From Campylobacterales bacterium (lineage in GTDB: Bacteria > Campylobacterota > Campylobacteria > Campylobacterales > JAOZPA01), in NCBI GenBank assembly GCA_029932985.1, contig JAOZPA010000004.1:1-40890 (forward strand): DNA of 40,890 nucleotides, read 5' to 3'. Under the pieces are notes generated by a model that saw only the letters and a program-made list of their open reading frames with translations, did not search any database and was not told the origin of the DNA. The translations under genes and the position numbers were made by a program. Positions 10,966 to 20,668 of this stretch are shown here, in pieces; within the stretch, counting starts at the first letter, position 1; each line of letters begins with the position of its first letter.

Positions 10966-12060
10966 ATGAATAGCGGTAATAAATTTTTTATAGTAGGTGG
11001 AATAGTATCTATATTTGGATATATATTAATTCTCATCAGCGTCTATTTTATAATACTAGAAAAAGATAATATTACCAAAAACTATGTGAGCAAAAAAGAT
11101 AAATTTTTAGAGGTTACTATTAACTCCTCACCCACTAGAACAAAATCAAGAAATACTCCAAAATATATAGATAAACCAAAAAAGCCACCGAAGAAAATTT
11201 TAAAAACTCCTACATTAAATAATAATGATGGTAAACGAATAAAAAAAGTATCTAAACTATGTGCCGATAAATGCCCCCGAATTGATGGTTCTTGTAAAAG
11301 AGTTTGTGAAAAAGGTGAATATTGGAGTAAAAAATATTGTAAATGTAGAATGACAAAAAAAGAGAGACTTAGAATAAAAAAATTAAAATTAGCTGAAAAG
11401 AGAAAAGCTGAAAAGAAAATATTAAAAGATAAAAAAAGAGAAGAGGATAGGCTAAAAAAGATAAAATTACAAAAAGATAGAGAGAAAGACAGAAAAAAAC
11501 TAGAGGCTGATAAATTAAAAAAACAGCAAGAGAAGAAAGAACAAGTTCAAAAAGATAAAAAGAAACTACAAGAGAAAAAAGAGTTAGAGGAAAAAAAGCA
11601 AAAAGAGAAAGTAGAGCAACAGAAAAAAAGAATGGAGATGCTTTATAAACAGATGGAAAAGGATGATGCTCAAGAGAGTAAAAATAGTAAATCTCCATCA
11701 AAAGGAAGTGCTAGTGAAATTCTTGATAGCAACAAAATAGAGACAGGTGAAGGTTTGGGGGAAGAGGGGATTGAGGATGCATTTAAGGGTGGTATTGATG
11801 AACATCTTCAAACAAAATTTCAAAATGAAACAGCTTTTATTCAAGCAGGGATTAAGGCTTCTGTGAAGTTGACTATATATAAAAGTGGAAAATTTAAATA
11901 TAGTATCTCAAGATATACTAGAAATTCACAATTTGATGCAAAGGTAAATCACTTTTTTAAATCTTTAACTAGAGGTGATTTTAAAAAGTTCATGGGTGAT
12001 TTTCCAGAGAAAAAGAATGGAAAATTTGTATTTAATGTTGAACTTTCTGATGAGGATTAA
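10966..12060 (+). CDS. TolA-like energy-transducing protein with long K/E-rich helix
   Basis: N-terminal TM, long charged low-complexity helix, C-terminal TonB/TolA-like domain; sits between tolR and tolB; contains an unusual six-Cys segment. Confidence 0.82.
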   Translation: MNSGNKFFIVGGIVSIFGYILILISVYFIILEKDNITKNYVSKKDKFLEVTINSSPTRTKSRNTPKYIDKPKKPPKKILKTPTLNNNDGKRIKKVSKLCADKCPRIDGSCKRVCEKGEYWSKKYCKCRMTKKERLRIKKLKLAEKRKAEKKILKDKKREEDRLKKIKLQKDREKDRKKLEADKLKKQQEKKEQVQKDKKKLQEKKELEEKKQKEKVEQQKKRMEMLYKQMEKDDAQESKNSKSPSKGSASEILDSNKIETGEGLGEEGIEDAFKGGIDEHLQTKFQNETAFIQAGIKASVKLTIYKSGKFKYSISRYTRNSQFDAKVNHFFKSLTRGDFKKFMGDFPEKKNGKFVFNVELSDED

Positions 12061-12085
12061 AATTTATGATGAGGAGTATAGATAG

Positions 12086-13357
12086 ATGAAAATAGTTTTA
12101 GGTATGATTTTGTTTGTGGCACATCTTTTTGCAGTGGATGCTACAATTGAAATTTCAAAAAAGAAAGATAAGATTTACAAAGTTATGGTTGAGGATTCAA
12201 CCACAAAAGAGATAGGTGCAAGTTTAAGCAAGAAATTCTTTAAGCTTTTGCTCGGTGACTTAAAAGTTAGTTCAAATTTTGAGGTTATCGAAGACCACTT
12301 CAAAAAAAGTTTTGATGCAACCTATATTACAGAGGATGTTCTAGCAAAAAATGCAGAATTGATACTACGATACAAACTCGAATTTAGCGACAATAAAGCA
12401 TTAACTGCAAAAGTTCGATTATACAGTGTGCGGTCTAACTCCATTATGGTAGAGAAAAGTTACAATATGTCAAACACAAAAATGTATCCATTTCTATCGC
12501 ACAAAATTATCTCCGATTTGAACAAAGAGATGGGTTCAGGAAGTATCGATTGGATGAATAGATATGTGATTTTTTCCAAATATACTTCATCGGGAAATAG
12601 CTCCATCTACCTTTCAGATTATACTTTAACCTATCAAAAACGGGTAGTAAGCAAGGGATTAAATCTATTTCCAAAGTGGGGAGACGAAGAGCAACGAACC
12701 ATCTATTACACAAAAATCCAAAACGACACACCTACACTTTATAGATACAATCTATACTCAGGCAAAAAACAGTTAATCACTCAATCTGAGGGGATGTTGG
12801 TTTGCTCAGATGTCAGCGAAGATGGCTCAAAACTGGTACTCACTATGTCCCCTAACGGCTTACCAGATATTTATGTTTATGACTTAAATACAAAACAAAA
12901 ACAACGAATTACCAAATTTTCAGGAATTGATGTTGGAGGGCAATTTGTAGAAGGTACTAGTAAAGTTGTCTATGTTTCCGACAAACTAGGCTACCCAAAT
13001 ATTTATCTTGCTAATACACAAAGTGGAGATTCACAAAGATTAGTTTATCACGGCAAAAACAATAGTTCTTGTACGGCAAACGGAGATTACATCGTTTATT
13101 CGAGTAGAGAATTTAAAAAAGATAGTGATGGTAGTTCAATATTTAACCTATATCTGATTTCAACTTCAAGTGACTTTATCAGACAATTAACATCTTATGG
13201 TAAAAATATGTTTCCTAAATTTGCAAAAGGAAGTGATGCTGTACTTTTTATAAAAAGCTATAAAAATCAAAGTTCATTAGGCTTAATTAGGTTAAATGCA
13301 AATATCAGTTTCGACTTCCCCTTAAAAGTAGGTAAAATACAGTCAATAGATTGGTAA
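12086..13357 (+). CDS. tolB: Tol-Pal system translocation protein TolB
   Basis: Signal peptide, WD40-like beta-propeller repeats (LVLTMSPNGLPDIYVYDLNTKQKQRITKFSGIDVGGQFV). Confidence 0.92.
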   Translation: MKIVLGMILFVAHLFAVDATIEISKKKDKIYKVMVEDSTTKEIGASLSKKFFKLLLGDLKVSSNFEVIEDHFKKSFDATYITEDVLAKNAELILRYKLEFSDNKALTAKVRLYSVRSNSIMVEKSYNMSNTKMYPFLSHKIISDLNKEMGSGSIDWMNRYVIFSKYTSSGNSSIYLSDYTLTYQKRVVSKGLNLFPKWGDEEQRTIYYTKIQNDTPTLYRYNLYSGKKQLITQSEGMLVCSDVSEDGSKLVLTMSPNGLPDIYVYDLNTKQKQRITKFSGIDVGGQFVEGTSKVVYVSDKLGYPNIYLANTQSGDSQRLVYHGKNNSSCTANGDYIVYSSREFKKDSDGSSIFNLYLISTSSDFIRQLTSYGKNMFPKFAKGSDAVLFIKSYKNQSSLGLIRLNANISFDFPLKVGKIQSIDW

Positions 13358-13418
13358 GTTTAAGTTATTTTAGAAATTTTTTTGATAAAATAAACACAAT
13401 TTTTTAGAAGGATAGAAT

Positions 13419-13958
13419 ATGAAGAAGATTACAATTATTTCATTTGTTGCATTAGCAATGTTATTAACCACAGGTTGTAGCAAAAAACAAGAGGTAAAAC
13501 CAGTAGAGCCTGTTTTAGAAAAACAGATAGAAGTTCCCGTAGAGATTGTAGATAATAGTGCTGCTAATGACATCGCAGATGATGCGGATAGTTCAGTATT
13601 ATCATTTGAGCAACTACAAGAGTTGGTAAAAACAGTTTATTTTGATAGTGATAAATATATTATTAAAGAAAATATGGAAACTGTAATTAGCTCAAATGCA
13701 GATGCCCTAAACAAAAAAGAGGCAAAAACTGTTTCAGTTGTGGTAAGTGGTCATTGTGATGAGTGGGGTACAGATGAGTACAACTTCGCACTAGGTCAAA
13801 AAAGAGCAATCGCAGTTAAAAATGCTTTAGAGAGTAGAGGAATCGCAGGTGAAAATATCAAAACTGTAAGTAAAGGTGAAGGTGCACCTGTTTGTGGTGA
13901 AAGCACTCCAGAGTGTTGGTCACAAAATAGAAGAGCCGAGATTCAACTGAATCAATAA
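13419..13958 (+). CDS. pal: Peptidoglycan-associated lipoprotein Pal (OmpA domain)
   Basis: Lipobox LLTTGC; VYFDSDKYIIKENM, VSGHCDEWGTDEYNFALGQKRAIAVKNALESRGI. Confidence 0.95.
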   Translation: MKKITIISFVALAMLLTTGCSKKQEVKPVEPVLEKQIEVPVEIVDNSAANDIADDADSSVLSFEQLQELVKTVYFDSDKYIIKENMETVISSNADALNKKEAKTVSVVVSGHCDEWGTDEYNFALGQKRAIAVKNALESRGIAGENIKTVSKGEGAPVCGESTPECWSQNRRAEIQLNQ

Positions 13959-13965
13959 TCCTTGA

Positions 13966-13983
13966 GGTGCGATTTTTCGCACC
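13966..13983. repeat. Hairpin GGTGCGA-TTTT-TCGCACC after pal
   Basis: Perfect 7-bp inverted repeat, third copy of the family seen in the atp operon. Confidence 0.92.
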
Positions 13984-14000
13984 AAATAAAACATCGGTGA

Positions 14001-14015
14001 GGGGTCATAAACCCC
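14001..14015. repeat. Hairpin GGGGT-CATAA-ACCCC overlapping a GGTGAGGGG motif copy
   Basis: 5-bp inverted repeat; the motif copy 13996-14004 supplies the left arm. Confidence 0.6.
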
Positions 14016-14045
14016 AAATTAATTAATAATTTCAATAGGAAATAT

Positions 14046-14636
14046 ATGAGAATATTGCTTTTAATTCCACTTTTGCCATTTATGTTATATGCTTCTGAAC
14101 CATCTGCATTTAGTGCTGGTGATTTGGATTCTAAAAATCCGTATGGTTTAACTGAAAGTGAAAAAAAAATCTATGACAATAAAGCAAAGGTGCGGAAACT
14201 TACCAATAAATTTGGTAGTGTAGATGCAAGAATCCAAAATAGTCTAACTTCCATCGAGGGAATGAGAGATGAAGTGGAGCGAAATAGTGTGAAAACTAAT
14301 TCAATAGAGCGGAAACTGAGTAAAATAGAAAATATTTTGGGAATTGGCAAACCATCTCTAAATGATTCTAATAGCTCAAATCAAAGTGTGATAAAGGTAG
14401 CAAATGAGGTAGCGACTCTCGATAGTAGCAAAAAATTCTCGATAGCCCAGCGACTTGATAAGATTGAAGAGTATATCAAAAAGTCAAGAACTCTACAAAA
14501 ACAAAACTACACCAAAATTAATTCATCTCTAAATAAGATAGCTAGATTGACCGATTCTAAACTTTCAAAACGGCAAGTGAAAAAAATCGTTCGAGCTGAA
14601 ATTAAAAAATATTTAGATACTATGTTTAAAAAGTAA
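14046..14636 (+). CDS. CpoB/YbgF-like periplasmic coiled-coil protein lacking an evident TPR domain
   Basis: Signal peptide, coiled-coil heptads, position directly downstream of pal; ORF stops after EIKKYLDTMFKK with no TPR-like sequence. Confidence 0.65.
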   Translation: MRILLLIPLLPFMLYASEPSAFSAGDLDSKNPYGLTESEKKIYDNKAKVRKLTNKFGSVDARIQNSLTSIEGMRDEVERNSVKTNSIERKLSKIENILGIGKPSLNDSNSSNQSVIKVANEVATLDSSKKFSIAQRLDKIEEYIKKSRTLQKQNYTKINSSLNKIARLTDSKLSKRQVKKIVRAEIKKYLDTMFKK

Positions 14637-14776
14637 AAATTTACCACGAAACATAAAAAGTCATAAGTTTTAATAATTTATGACTACCCCTTCAGATGGA
14701 ATTAAATTAAAAAGAGCAAATTAACCTTTTACTAATCACGATTGAGATAAAATTAGAGAAAATTAAAAGGACTAAT

Positions 14777-16516
14777 TTGCAGTATAGTTTTAAGTCAATC
14801 TTCAATGAAGTAAAAAAATTTAAAAAAGAGTTGATAGTTGCAAATATTGTAGCGATTATTGCAGTGATTATCAGCACACCCATTCCCCTACTCATTCCAC
14901 TTTTGGTTGATGAAATTTTGCTAGACAAACCAAACATTATTTTAGGCACAATCGACATTTTTTTTGATAAAAGCGAACCCTATTTTTATGTTTTTATCGT
15001 GCTTATCGTGGTTTTGGTCGGTCGAGCTTTGTTTTTTACTCTAAATGTTTTGCAACTCAAACTTTTCACCATAATCTCCAAAAATATCACATTTAAAATC
15101 AGAAAAGATTTATTAACTCATCTAGGATTAACTTCACTCTCCGAGCTTGAAAGTATTGGAAACGGCAAAATCAGCTCCATTTTAGTTATCGACATAAATA
15201 CAATTGACGAATTTCTAAGCTCCGTAATTAGCAAATTAATCATCTCTATTCTCACCATCATTGGGGTAGCAATTGTACTTTTATCAATCCATTGGCAATT
15301 AGGACTTTTTATATTTTTGATAAATCCATTTGTTATAATCTTGACCACAAAAATCGCACGAAAAGTTGGAATGCTAAAAAAGATTGAAAATTCAAAGATT
15401 GCACTTTTTCAAGAAGCCCTAAGCGAAACTATGGAGATTTTTTGGCAAATAAGAGCCAGTAATCAAGATAAAAAAATGCTTTCCAAAATTACCGAAAAAG
15501 CTAAAGATATAAAAGATGCCTCCATCGCATTTGGCTACAAAAGTGAAGCTGCTGCCAAACTTTCAGCCCTCACATTCATCTCTGGATTTGAGGTTTTTCG
15601 AGCTACCTCTATTTTGGCGGTTGCCTATTCCGATTTGTCAATCGGTTTAATGTTGGCAATCTTTGGATATTTATGGGTAATTATGACCCCTTTTCAAGAT
15701 ATTTTTGCAATCCAATACACCTATGCAAATGCAAAATCTGCACTAGCAAGAGTAAATGAGCTTTTTGCTTTGGAAAATGAACCAAAATACAATACTCATA
15801 AAAATCCTTTTGCAAAAAGTGTTACAAATGAGATTGAACTTAAAAATGTAGATTTTTCATATCACGACCACAAAACTATCCTCAAAAACATTTCACTCAA
15901 AATCCCAAAAGGCAAAAAAGTAGCGATTGTGGGGGCGAGTGGAAGCGGAAAAACAACTCTTGCTCATATAATTGTGGGATTTTACCCCATAAGCCGTGGC
16001 GAAATTTTGTATGACAATATCGATATAAAAGAGATAGGTTTAGATGTAGTGCGAGAAAATATCTATCTAGTTTTGCAAAATCCACAGCTCATCAACACCA
16101 CCATCGAGGACAATTTGACTTTTGGGCGAGATTGCACACCTCAGCAGATAAAAGATGCTATCACTTTAGCTCAACTTGATAGTTTCATTAATGATTTAAA
16201 AGATGGAATCAAAACCAAAGTGGGTAAAAATGGTATCAAACTTTCAGGAGGACAGCGACAAAGACTCTCAATCGCCCGAATGATTTTGCAAAATCCACGA
16301 GTCGTAATTTTGGATGAATCCACCTCAGCTTTGGATATGCACACCGAAAAATCACTCTTTGAAGCACTACAAAACTTCCTAAAAGACAAAACCACAATCA
16401 TCATCGCCCACCGATTAGAAACCATCAAAAACAGCGATTACATCTATGTGCTAAACAACGGCACGGTCGAGGAGGAGGGAACTTTTGAACAAATCAGTTT
16501 CAAAGAGTTAAATTAA
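14777..16516 (+). CDS. ABC transporter half-exporter (TMD-NBD fusion)
   Basis: Walker A VGASGSGKTTLAH, signature LSGGQRQRLSIARM, Walker B VVILDEST; six-TM N-terminus; TTG start. Confidence 0.95.
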   Translation: MQYSFKSIFNEVKKFKKELIVANIVAIIAVIISTPIPLLIPLLVDEILLDKPNIILGTIDIFFDKSEPYFYVFIVLIVVLVGRALFFTLNVLQLKLFTIISKNITFKIRKDLLTHLGLTSLSELESIGNGKISSILVIDINTIDEFLSSVISKLIISILTIIGVAIVLLSIHWQLGLFIFLINPFVIILTTKIARKVGMLKKIENSKIALFQEALSETMEIFWQIRASNQDKKMLSKITEKAKDIKDASIAFGYKSEAAAKLSALTFISGFEVFRATSILAVAYSDLSIGLMLAIFGYLWVIMTPFQDIFAIQYTYANAKSALARVNELFALENEPKYNTHKNPFAKSVTNEIELKNVDFSYHDHKTILKNISLKIPKGKKVAIVGASGSGKTTLAHIIVGFYPISRGEILYDNIDIKEIGLDVVRENIYLVLQNPQLINTTIEDNLTFGRDCTPQQIKDAITLAQLDSFINDLKDGIKTKVGKNGIKLSGGQRQRLSIARMILQNPRVVILDESTSALDMHTEKSLFEALQNFLKDKTTIIIAHRLETIKNSDYIYVLNNGTVEEEGTFEQISFKELN

Positions 16517-18226
16517 TTCTATCTTCACATCTTGAAAAACTGCGGAGTCGCCCTCTTCGCTGACTCTGTTTGGGGTTAAGTAGTTTCCGCCACTTGCCCC
16601 TGCATAAATTAAGATGCAATCTTTTCGTAATCTCTCATCAAATTTTAGCTCAAACTCATAAGAGCCGTAATCACTTTTGGCTAAAACTTTTTGCCCCTCT
16701 TGAAAATTTTCATCTGGCTTTATGTATAGACAATTATCTATCTCAAATTGAGAATTTAACGATTTTTTAGACTTAGAAGTTAGCAAATAGTACCCCTCAC
16801 CGCTTAGTGCTTCATCTTCAAACTCATCGATAAAAATGAAATTATCAAAAGTATCTTTTTGGGTTTTATAATTTTGATAAGTTTTTGCCTTTAAAACTCC
16901 ATCTTCCCCATAACTATTTGACTCCACAATTTCACGAATATACTCTTTTTCACTTTTAAGTTTTTCATATCCAAACTTCCCTATCAAAAATTCAGTCAAA
17001 TCATACTCACTTATCCCAAACTTTGGTTCATTAATTTTGGGCATTAGAGATAAATATTCGTGTCCATAACTAATTTTAATATCCTCTTTTTCCAAAAAAC
17101 TACAAGCAGGAATCACTAAATCAGCCATCTTAGAGGTTTCATTTTCATAAAGTCCAAAATAGATTACAAATTTAGCTTTTTTTATCCCATCTTTTATTAT
17201 TTCCGTTTGGGGATTTGAAACCATTGGATTTGCACCTTGAATAAACACCAAATCATACTTACCAAAATTTACCGACGGCTTAGGCTCTTGACCCCTCACC
17301 GTGAAATGATTTTTGAAGCCAAAACCACTATCTCCCAGATAATGAACACCACTACCCTCTTTATCGAAAAGTCCCAACATCGCCACAAAAGATTCAATGG
17401 CTCTTAACACGAAATGCCCTATCTCATATTTTTGCACACCAACACCGATAAGAAATGAAACCTTTTTACCTTTAATAATCTCCAAAAATTTATCAATTTC
17501 AAGTAGGTCGATGTCGTGTTGTTTTGCTAAATAATTTAATCTAAATGAGTCGATAAAATCCAAAAACCATCTAAAATCTTCTGTATGATTTTTAATAAAG
17601 TTTTCATCCTCCATCTCATCCATTATTGCAAATCGGCAAAGTAGAATTGCCAAATAAATATCGGTTCGGGGTTTTAATTGCAAAAATAGTTTCGCCTTTT
17701 GGGCAATTTTAGTTTTGACGGGGTCTATAACAATTAGAGTTTTATCTTTGATGATATTATAAATATGGGAGTTTGTATCACTAACATTTCGCCCCCAAAC
17801 CACCACAACTTCACTTTTTTTTATCTCACTAATAGGCATATTTATAACTGATTCTCTGCCTTGAATAACTCCAACCTCACCAGCTCCCTCACACAAAGTT
17901 CCTTTGGTGAAAGTTGAGCCATAGGGGTTAAAAAATTTAGTAGTAACTCCCTGCATCTTGCCAAGATTCCCACTTCCACGATAATAGAGAGATTTTTTGC
18001 CCTCAAACTCCTTTAACTTCTCAAACAAAATTTCCGTTGCTTTATCTAAAGCCACCTCTTTTTGATTATACAAAGCCTTTTGGAATCTAGGAAATTTATC
18101 ATAACTATTCAAAATAGGGCAAAGGTAACCATTTGTAACAGGATGAGCAACCGCCCCTGTTAATTTACCATCTATCACCTCAATTTCGCAACTATCATAA
18201 CAATCAAGCGGACAAGCTGTTTTCAT
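16508..18226 (-). CDS. Molybdopterin-dependent oxidoreductase catalytic subunit (BisC/DMSO reductase superfamily)
   Basis: N-terminal CPLDCYDSC...GYLCP Fe4S4 motif; VVVWGRNVSDTNSH, FIQGANPMVSNPQ. Confidence 0.9.
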   Translation of the reverse strand: MKTACPLDCYDSCEIEVIDGKLTGAVAHPVTNGYLCPILNSYDKFPRFQKALYNQKEVALDKATEILFEKLKEFEGKKSLYYRGSGNLGKMQGVTTKFFNPYGSTFTKGTLCEGAGEVGVIQGRESVINMPISEIKKSEVVVVWGRNVSDTNSHIYNIIKDKTLIVIDPVKTKIAQKAKLFLQLKPRTDIYLAILLCRFAIMDEMEDENFIKNHTEDFRWFLDFIDSFRLNYLAKQHDIDLLEIDKFLEIIKGKKVSFLIGVGVQKYEIGHFVLRAIESFVAMLGLFDKEGSGVHYLGDSGFGFKNHFTVRGQEPKPSVNFGKYDLVFIQGANPMVSNPQTEIIKDGIKKAKFVIYFGLYENETSKMADLVIPACSFLEKEDIKISYGHEYLSLMPKINEPKFGISEYDLTEFLIGKFGYEKLKSEKEYIREIVESNSYGEDGVLKAKTYQNYKTQKDTFDNFIFIDEFEDEALSGEGYYLLTSKSKKSLNSQFEIDNCLYIKPDENFQEGQKVLAKSDYGSYEFELKFDERLRKDCILIYAGASGGNYLTPNRVSEEGDSAVFQDVKIELI

Positions 18227-18245
18227 TTATACCCTTTTTTACAAT

Positions 18246-19118
18246 TTAATCTATGAATCTTTTCAGTAAATCTCCATATTCATCTATTCGTCTATCTCGC
18301 AGAAATGGCCAGATTTCCCTTGTGGCTTGAGTTTTTTTCATATCTATATCACAGATAATTATCTCCTCTTTATTGCTTTTTGCTTTTGCCAAAAATTCGC
18401 CTTGCACTCCACAAACAAATGAATTTCCCCAAAACTTTATACCATTTAAACATTTTGTGCTATCTTTTTCAAATCCCACTCGATTTACAGAAACCAACGG
18501 CAAAGCATTAGCAATCGCATTTCCTCGCTGAACTGTAATCCAAGCATCTAATTGTCTTTTTTTCTCCGCCTTATCATCCTCTTTAAACCACCCAATCGCA
18601 GTTGGATAGATTAAAATATCTGCTCCCTTGAGAGCCATCAGCCGTGCAGGTTCACTAAACCATTGGTCCCAGCAAATTAAAATTCCCAAATTGCCAACAC
18701 TTGTTTTGATTGGATGAAATCCCAAATCTCCACCAGTAAAATAAAATTTTTCATAAAATCCATTATCGTGAGGAATGTGCATTTTTCTATATTTTCCAGC
18801 CACCGTACCATCTTTTTCAAACACCACACTTGTATTGTGATAAATCCCAATCGCCCGTTTTTCAAAAAGAGTCGTAACTAGCACAATTTGAAATTCCTTT
18901 GCCACCCCTGCCCAAAACTTAACATTATCTTGATAATTATAGGAAAGCTTAAAATTATTCACATCCTCATTTATGCAAAAATATCTATTTTGATGAAGCT
19001 CCTGCAAAACCACCAAATCTGCACCCTTTTTTTTCGCTTTTTTTATCATTGAAATAGTTTTTTTGATTGTTTTTTCTTGAGTTTTATGAAATTTTTGTTG
19101 AATCAATGCTACCCTCAT
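18246..19118 (-). CDS. N-carbamoylputrescine amidase-like carbon-nitrogen hydrolase
   Basis: Nitrilase catalytic triad context: VLQELHQNRYF, KYRKMHIPHD, GNLGILICWDQWFSEPARLMALKGADILIYPTAIGW. Confidence 0.9.
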   Translation of the reverse strand: MRVALIQQKFHKTQEKTIKKTISMIKKAKKKGADLVVLQELHQNRYFCINEDVNNFKLSYNYQDNVKFWAGVAKEFQIVLVTTLFEKRAIGIYHNTSVVFEKDGTVAGKYRKMHIPHDNGFYEKFYFTGGDLGFHPIKTSVGNLGILICWDQWFSEPARLMALKGADILIYPTAIGWFKEDDKAEKKRQLDAWITVQRGNAIANALPLVSVNRVGFEKDSTKCLNGIKFWGNSFVCGVQGEFLAKAKSNKEEIIICDIDMKKTQATREIWPFLRDRRIDEYGDLLKRFID

Positions 19119-20008
19119 ATTAAATATTTTCCTGCCTCTTCTAAAATTTTCTCTTTTGGTAAAACTTGTACATTTTTAAATTGAGTCCTATTAAAAGTCG
19201 TCTGCCTTTTTGCAAGTTGAGCAGTATGAATCGAGATAAGCTCTATCAACTTCTCCTTTGAAATTTTTTCATCCAAATAATCCAAACTCTCCTTAATCCC
19301 AATAGAGTTCATCGCATTTGGATTAGTTCCATATTTCTCCCTCAAATACTCCACCTCCTCAATCAGCCCCGCCTCCACCATTTTAGAAGTTCTAGCTTTA
19401 ATTCTCTCTCGCAAAATCTCTCTATCCACCTCAATCTGATAAATCTCAATCTCTTTTATAATTGGCTCTTGTCGATTTGCCTCAAAATAATCTGTCACAT
19501 TTTTTCCACTCTCTAAATATATCTCAAACCACTTCTCAATTCGATAAATATCATTTTTAGAAATTTTTTTACTATAAATCTCATCAACCTCACAAATTTT
19601 ACCATAAGCTTTCTCTTTATCCTCCAAAATCTCCTTAACTCTAGTTTTCGTCTCCGCAGAAATTTTTGGCTTTTCACTAATCCCATAAACCATCGATTTC
19701 AAATAAAAACTCGTCCCACCCACAATTATTAAATTTTTCTCATTCGCCACCGCATAATCTCTCGCCTCAAAATAAAGCTCAAAAAACCTCTTCACATCAA
19801 ACGGTGAGGGGACTGAAATCTCATCAATCCCAAAATGCTTTATCCCCTCTCGCTCCCTCACAGTTGGTTTTGCCGATGCAATATCTATCTCTTTATAAAT
19901 ACTAAGCGAATCTAGCGACAGAATTACACAATTACTAGTTTTTGCCAACTCAATACTTAATTTACTCTTCCCTGAAGCTGTCGCCCCCAAAATCGCTATC
20001 TCTTTCAC
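19115..20008 (-). CDS. miaA: tRNA dimethylallyltransferase MiaA
   Basis: EIAILGATASGKSKLSIELA, SLDSLSIYKEIDIASAKPT, TFNRTQFKNV; probable GTG start at 20008 after AAAGGAGGAG. Confidence 0.93.
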   Translation of the reverse strand: MKEIAILGATASGKSKLSIELAKTSNCVILSLDSLSIYKEIDIASAKPTVREREGIKHFGIDEISVPSPFDVKRFFELYFEARDYAVANEKNLIIVGGTSFYLKSMVYGISEKPKISAETKTRVKEILEDKEKAYGKICEVDEIYSKKISKNDIYRIEKWFEIYLESGKNVTDYFEANRQEPIIKEIEIYQIEVDREILRERIKARTSKMVEAGLIEEVEYLREKYGTNPNAMNSIGIKESLDYLDEKISKEKLIELISIHTAQLAKRQTTFNRTQFKNVQVLPKEKILEEAGKYLI

Positions 20009-20056
20009 ATTCTCCTCCTTTGTATATTTTGTCTCAAGTCCCCTCACCAATGTGTT

Positions 20057-20668
20057 TTATTTAGAAGCTTTTTTCATATAATTATTTAACATTTTATCAT
20101 CTTGATTTTCAATAATTGTATTTGATTTTTTTATCAGAATTAAATCTTTATCATCTTTAATTTTTATCTCTTTATCTTTTAAAATTTTTGGTTTTTTTTT
20201 ATCATAAAAATAGAAACAGATAATTCCAATAGATAAGATAAATGCTATCCATAAAAAATAGTTTAACCCCTTTTGCTTTTTTAAAACATTTCTCGGTGAG
20301 GGGGCTGGAGTAATTTTATTTGTCGAAATTTTAACTCTAATCTCAAACCTATTTTCACTTTTTGAAATATCTACATAACTATTTTTTTTTCTAAAAAGCA
20401 CTAAAATAAGAGAGTTATTTTTTTGATAAATTTTATATCTTGAGAGAAGTTTAGACTTTAGTTTTCTATTAATTTTTTTGAAATAGAGATTTTTAAAAAT
20501 AATTTTAGTTATATTTTTAAAACTTTTTTTTGAAATTTTGCCATTGTATGGTTTGTCACAAAGCAAAACTAAATCTGTGGAATTATCGTAAAAAAATATT
20601 TTATGCTCAAGAAGAGTCGAAGCAAATAGAAGCTGGGTAGATAAAATTAAAAATAGAATTTTCCTCAT
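20057..20668 (-). CDS. Probable FliO-like protein: periplasmic domain, single TM, cytoplasmic tail
   Basis: Signal peptide, AMIN-like beta-rich domain, one TM (YFLWIAFILSIGIICFYFY), basic tail; stop adjoins the start region of the downstream gene and its own start abuts fliN, matching the fliN-fliO arrangement of Campylobacterota. Confidence 0.5.
   Translation of the reverse strand: MRKILFLILSTQLLFASTLLEHKIFFYDNSTDLVLLCDKPYNGKISKKSFKNITKIIFKNLYFKKINRKLKSKLLSRYKIYQKNNSLILVLFRKKNSYVDISKSENRFEIRVKISTNKITPAPSPRNVLKKQKGLNYFLWIAFILSIGIICFYFYDKKKPKILKDKEIKIKDDKDLILIKKSNTIIENQDDKMLNNYMKKASK

Noticed and set aside
11369-11701. Antisense ORF of 110 aa, hydrophobic
   Set aside because: Opposite strand of the K/E-rich TolA helix; AAA/GAA codons read in reverse give Phe/Leu/Ser-rich spurious ORFs
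14777-16516. ABC exporter as a bacteriocin or type I secretion component
   Set aside because: No peptidase domain, membrane-fusion protein or precursor peptide gene next to it; generic lipid/drug half-exporter is more likely
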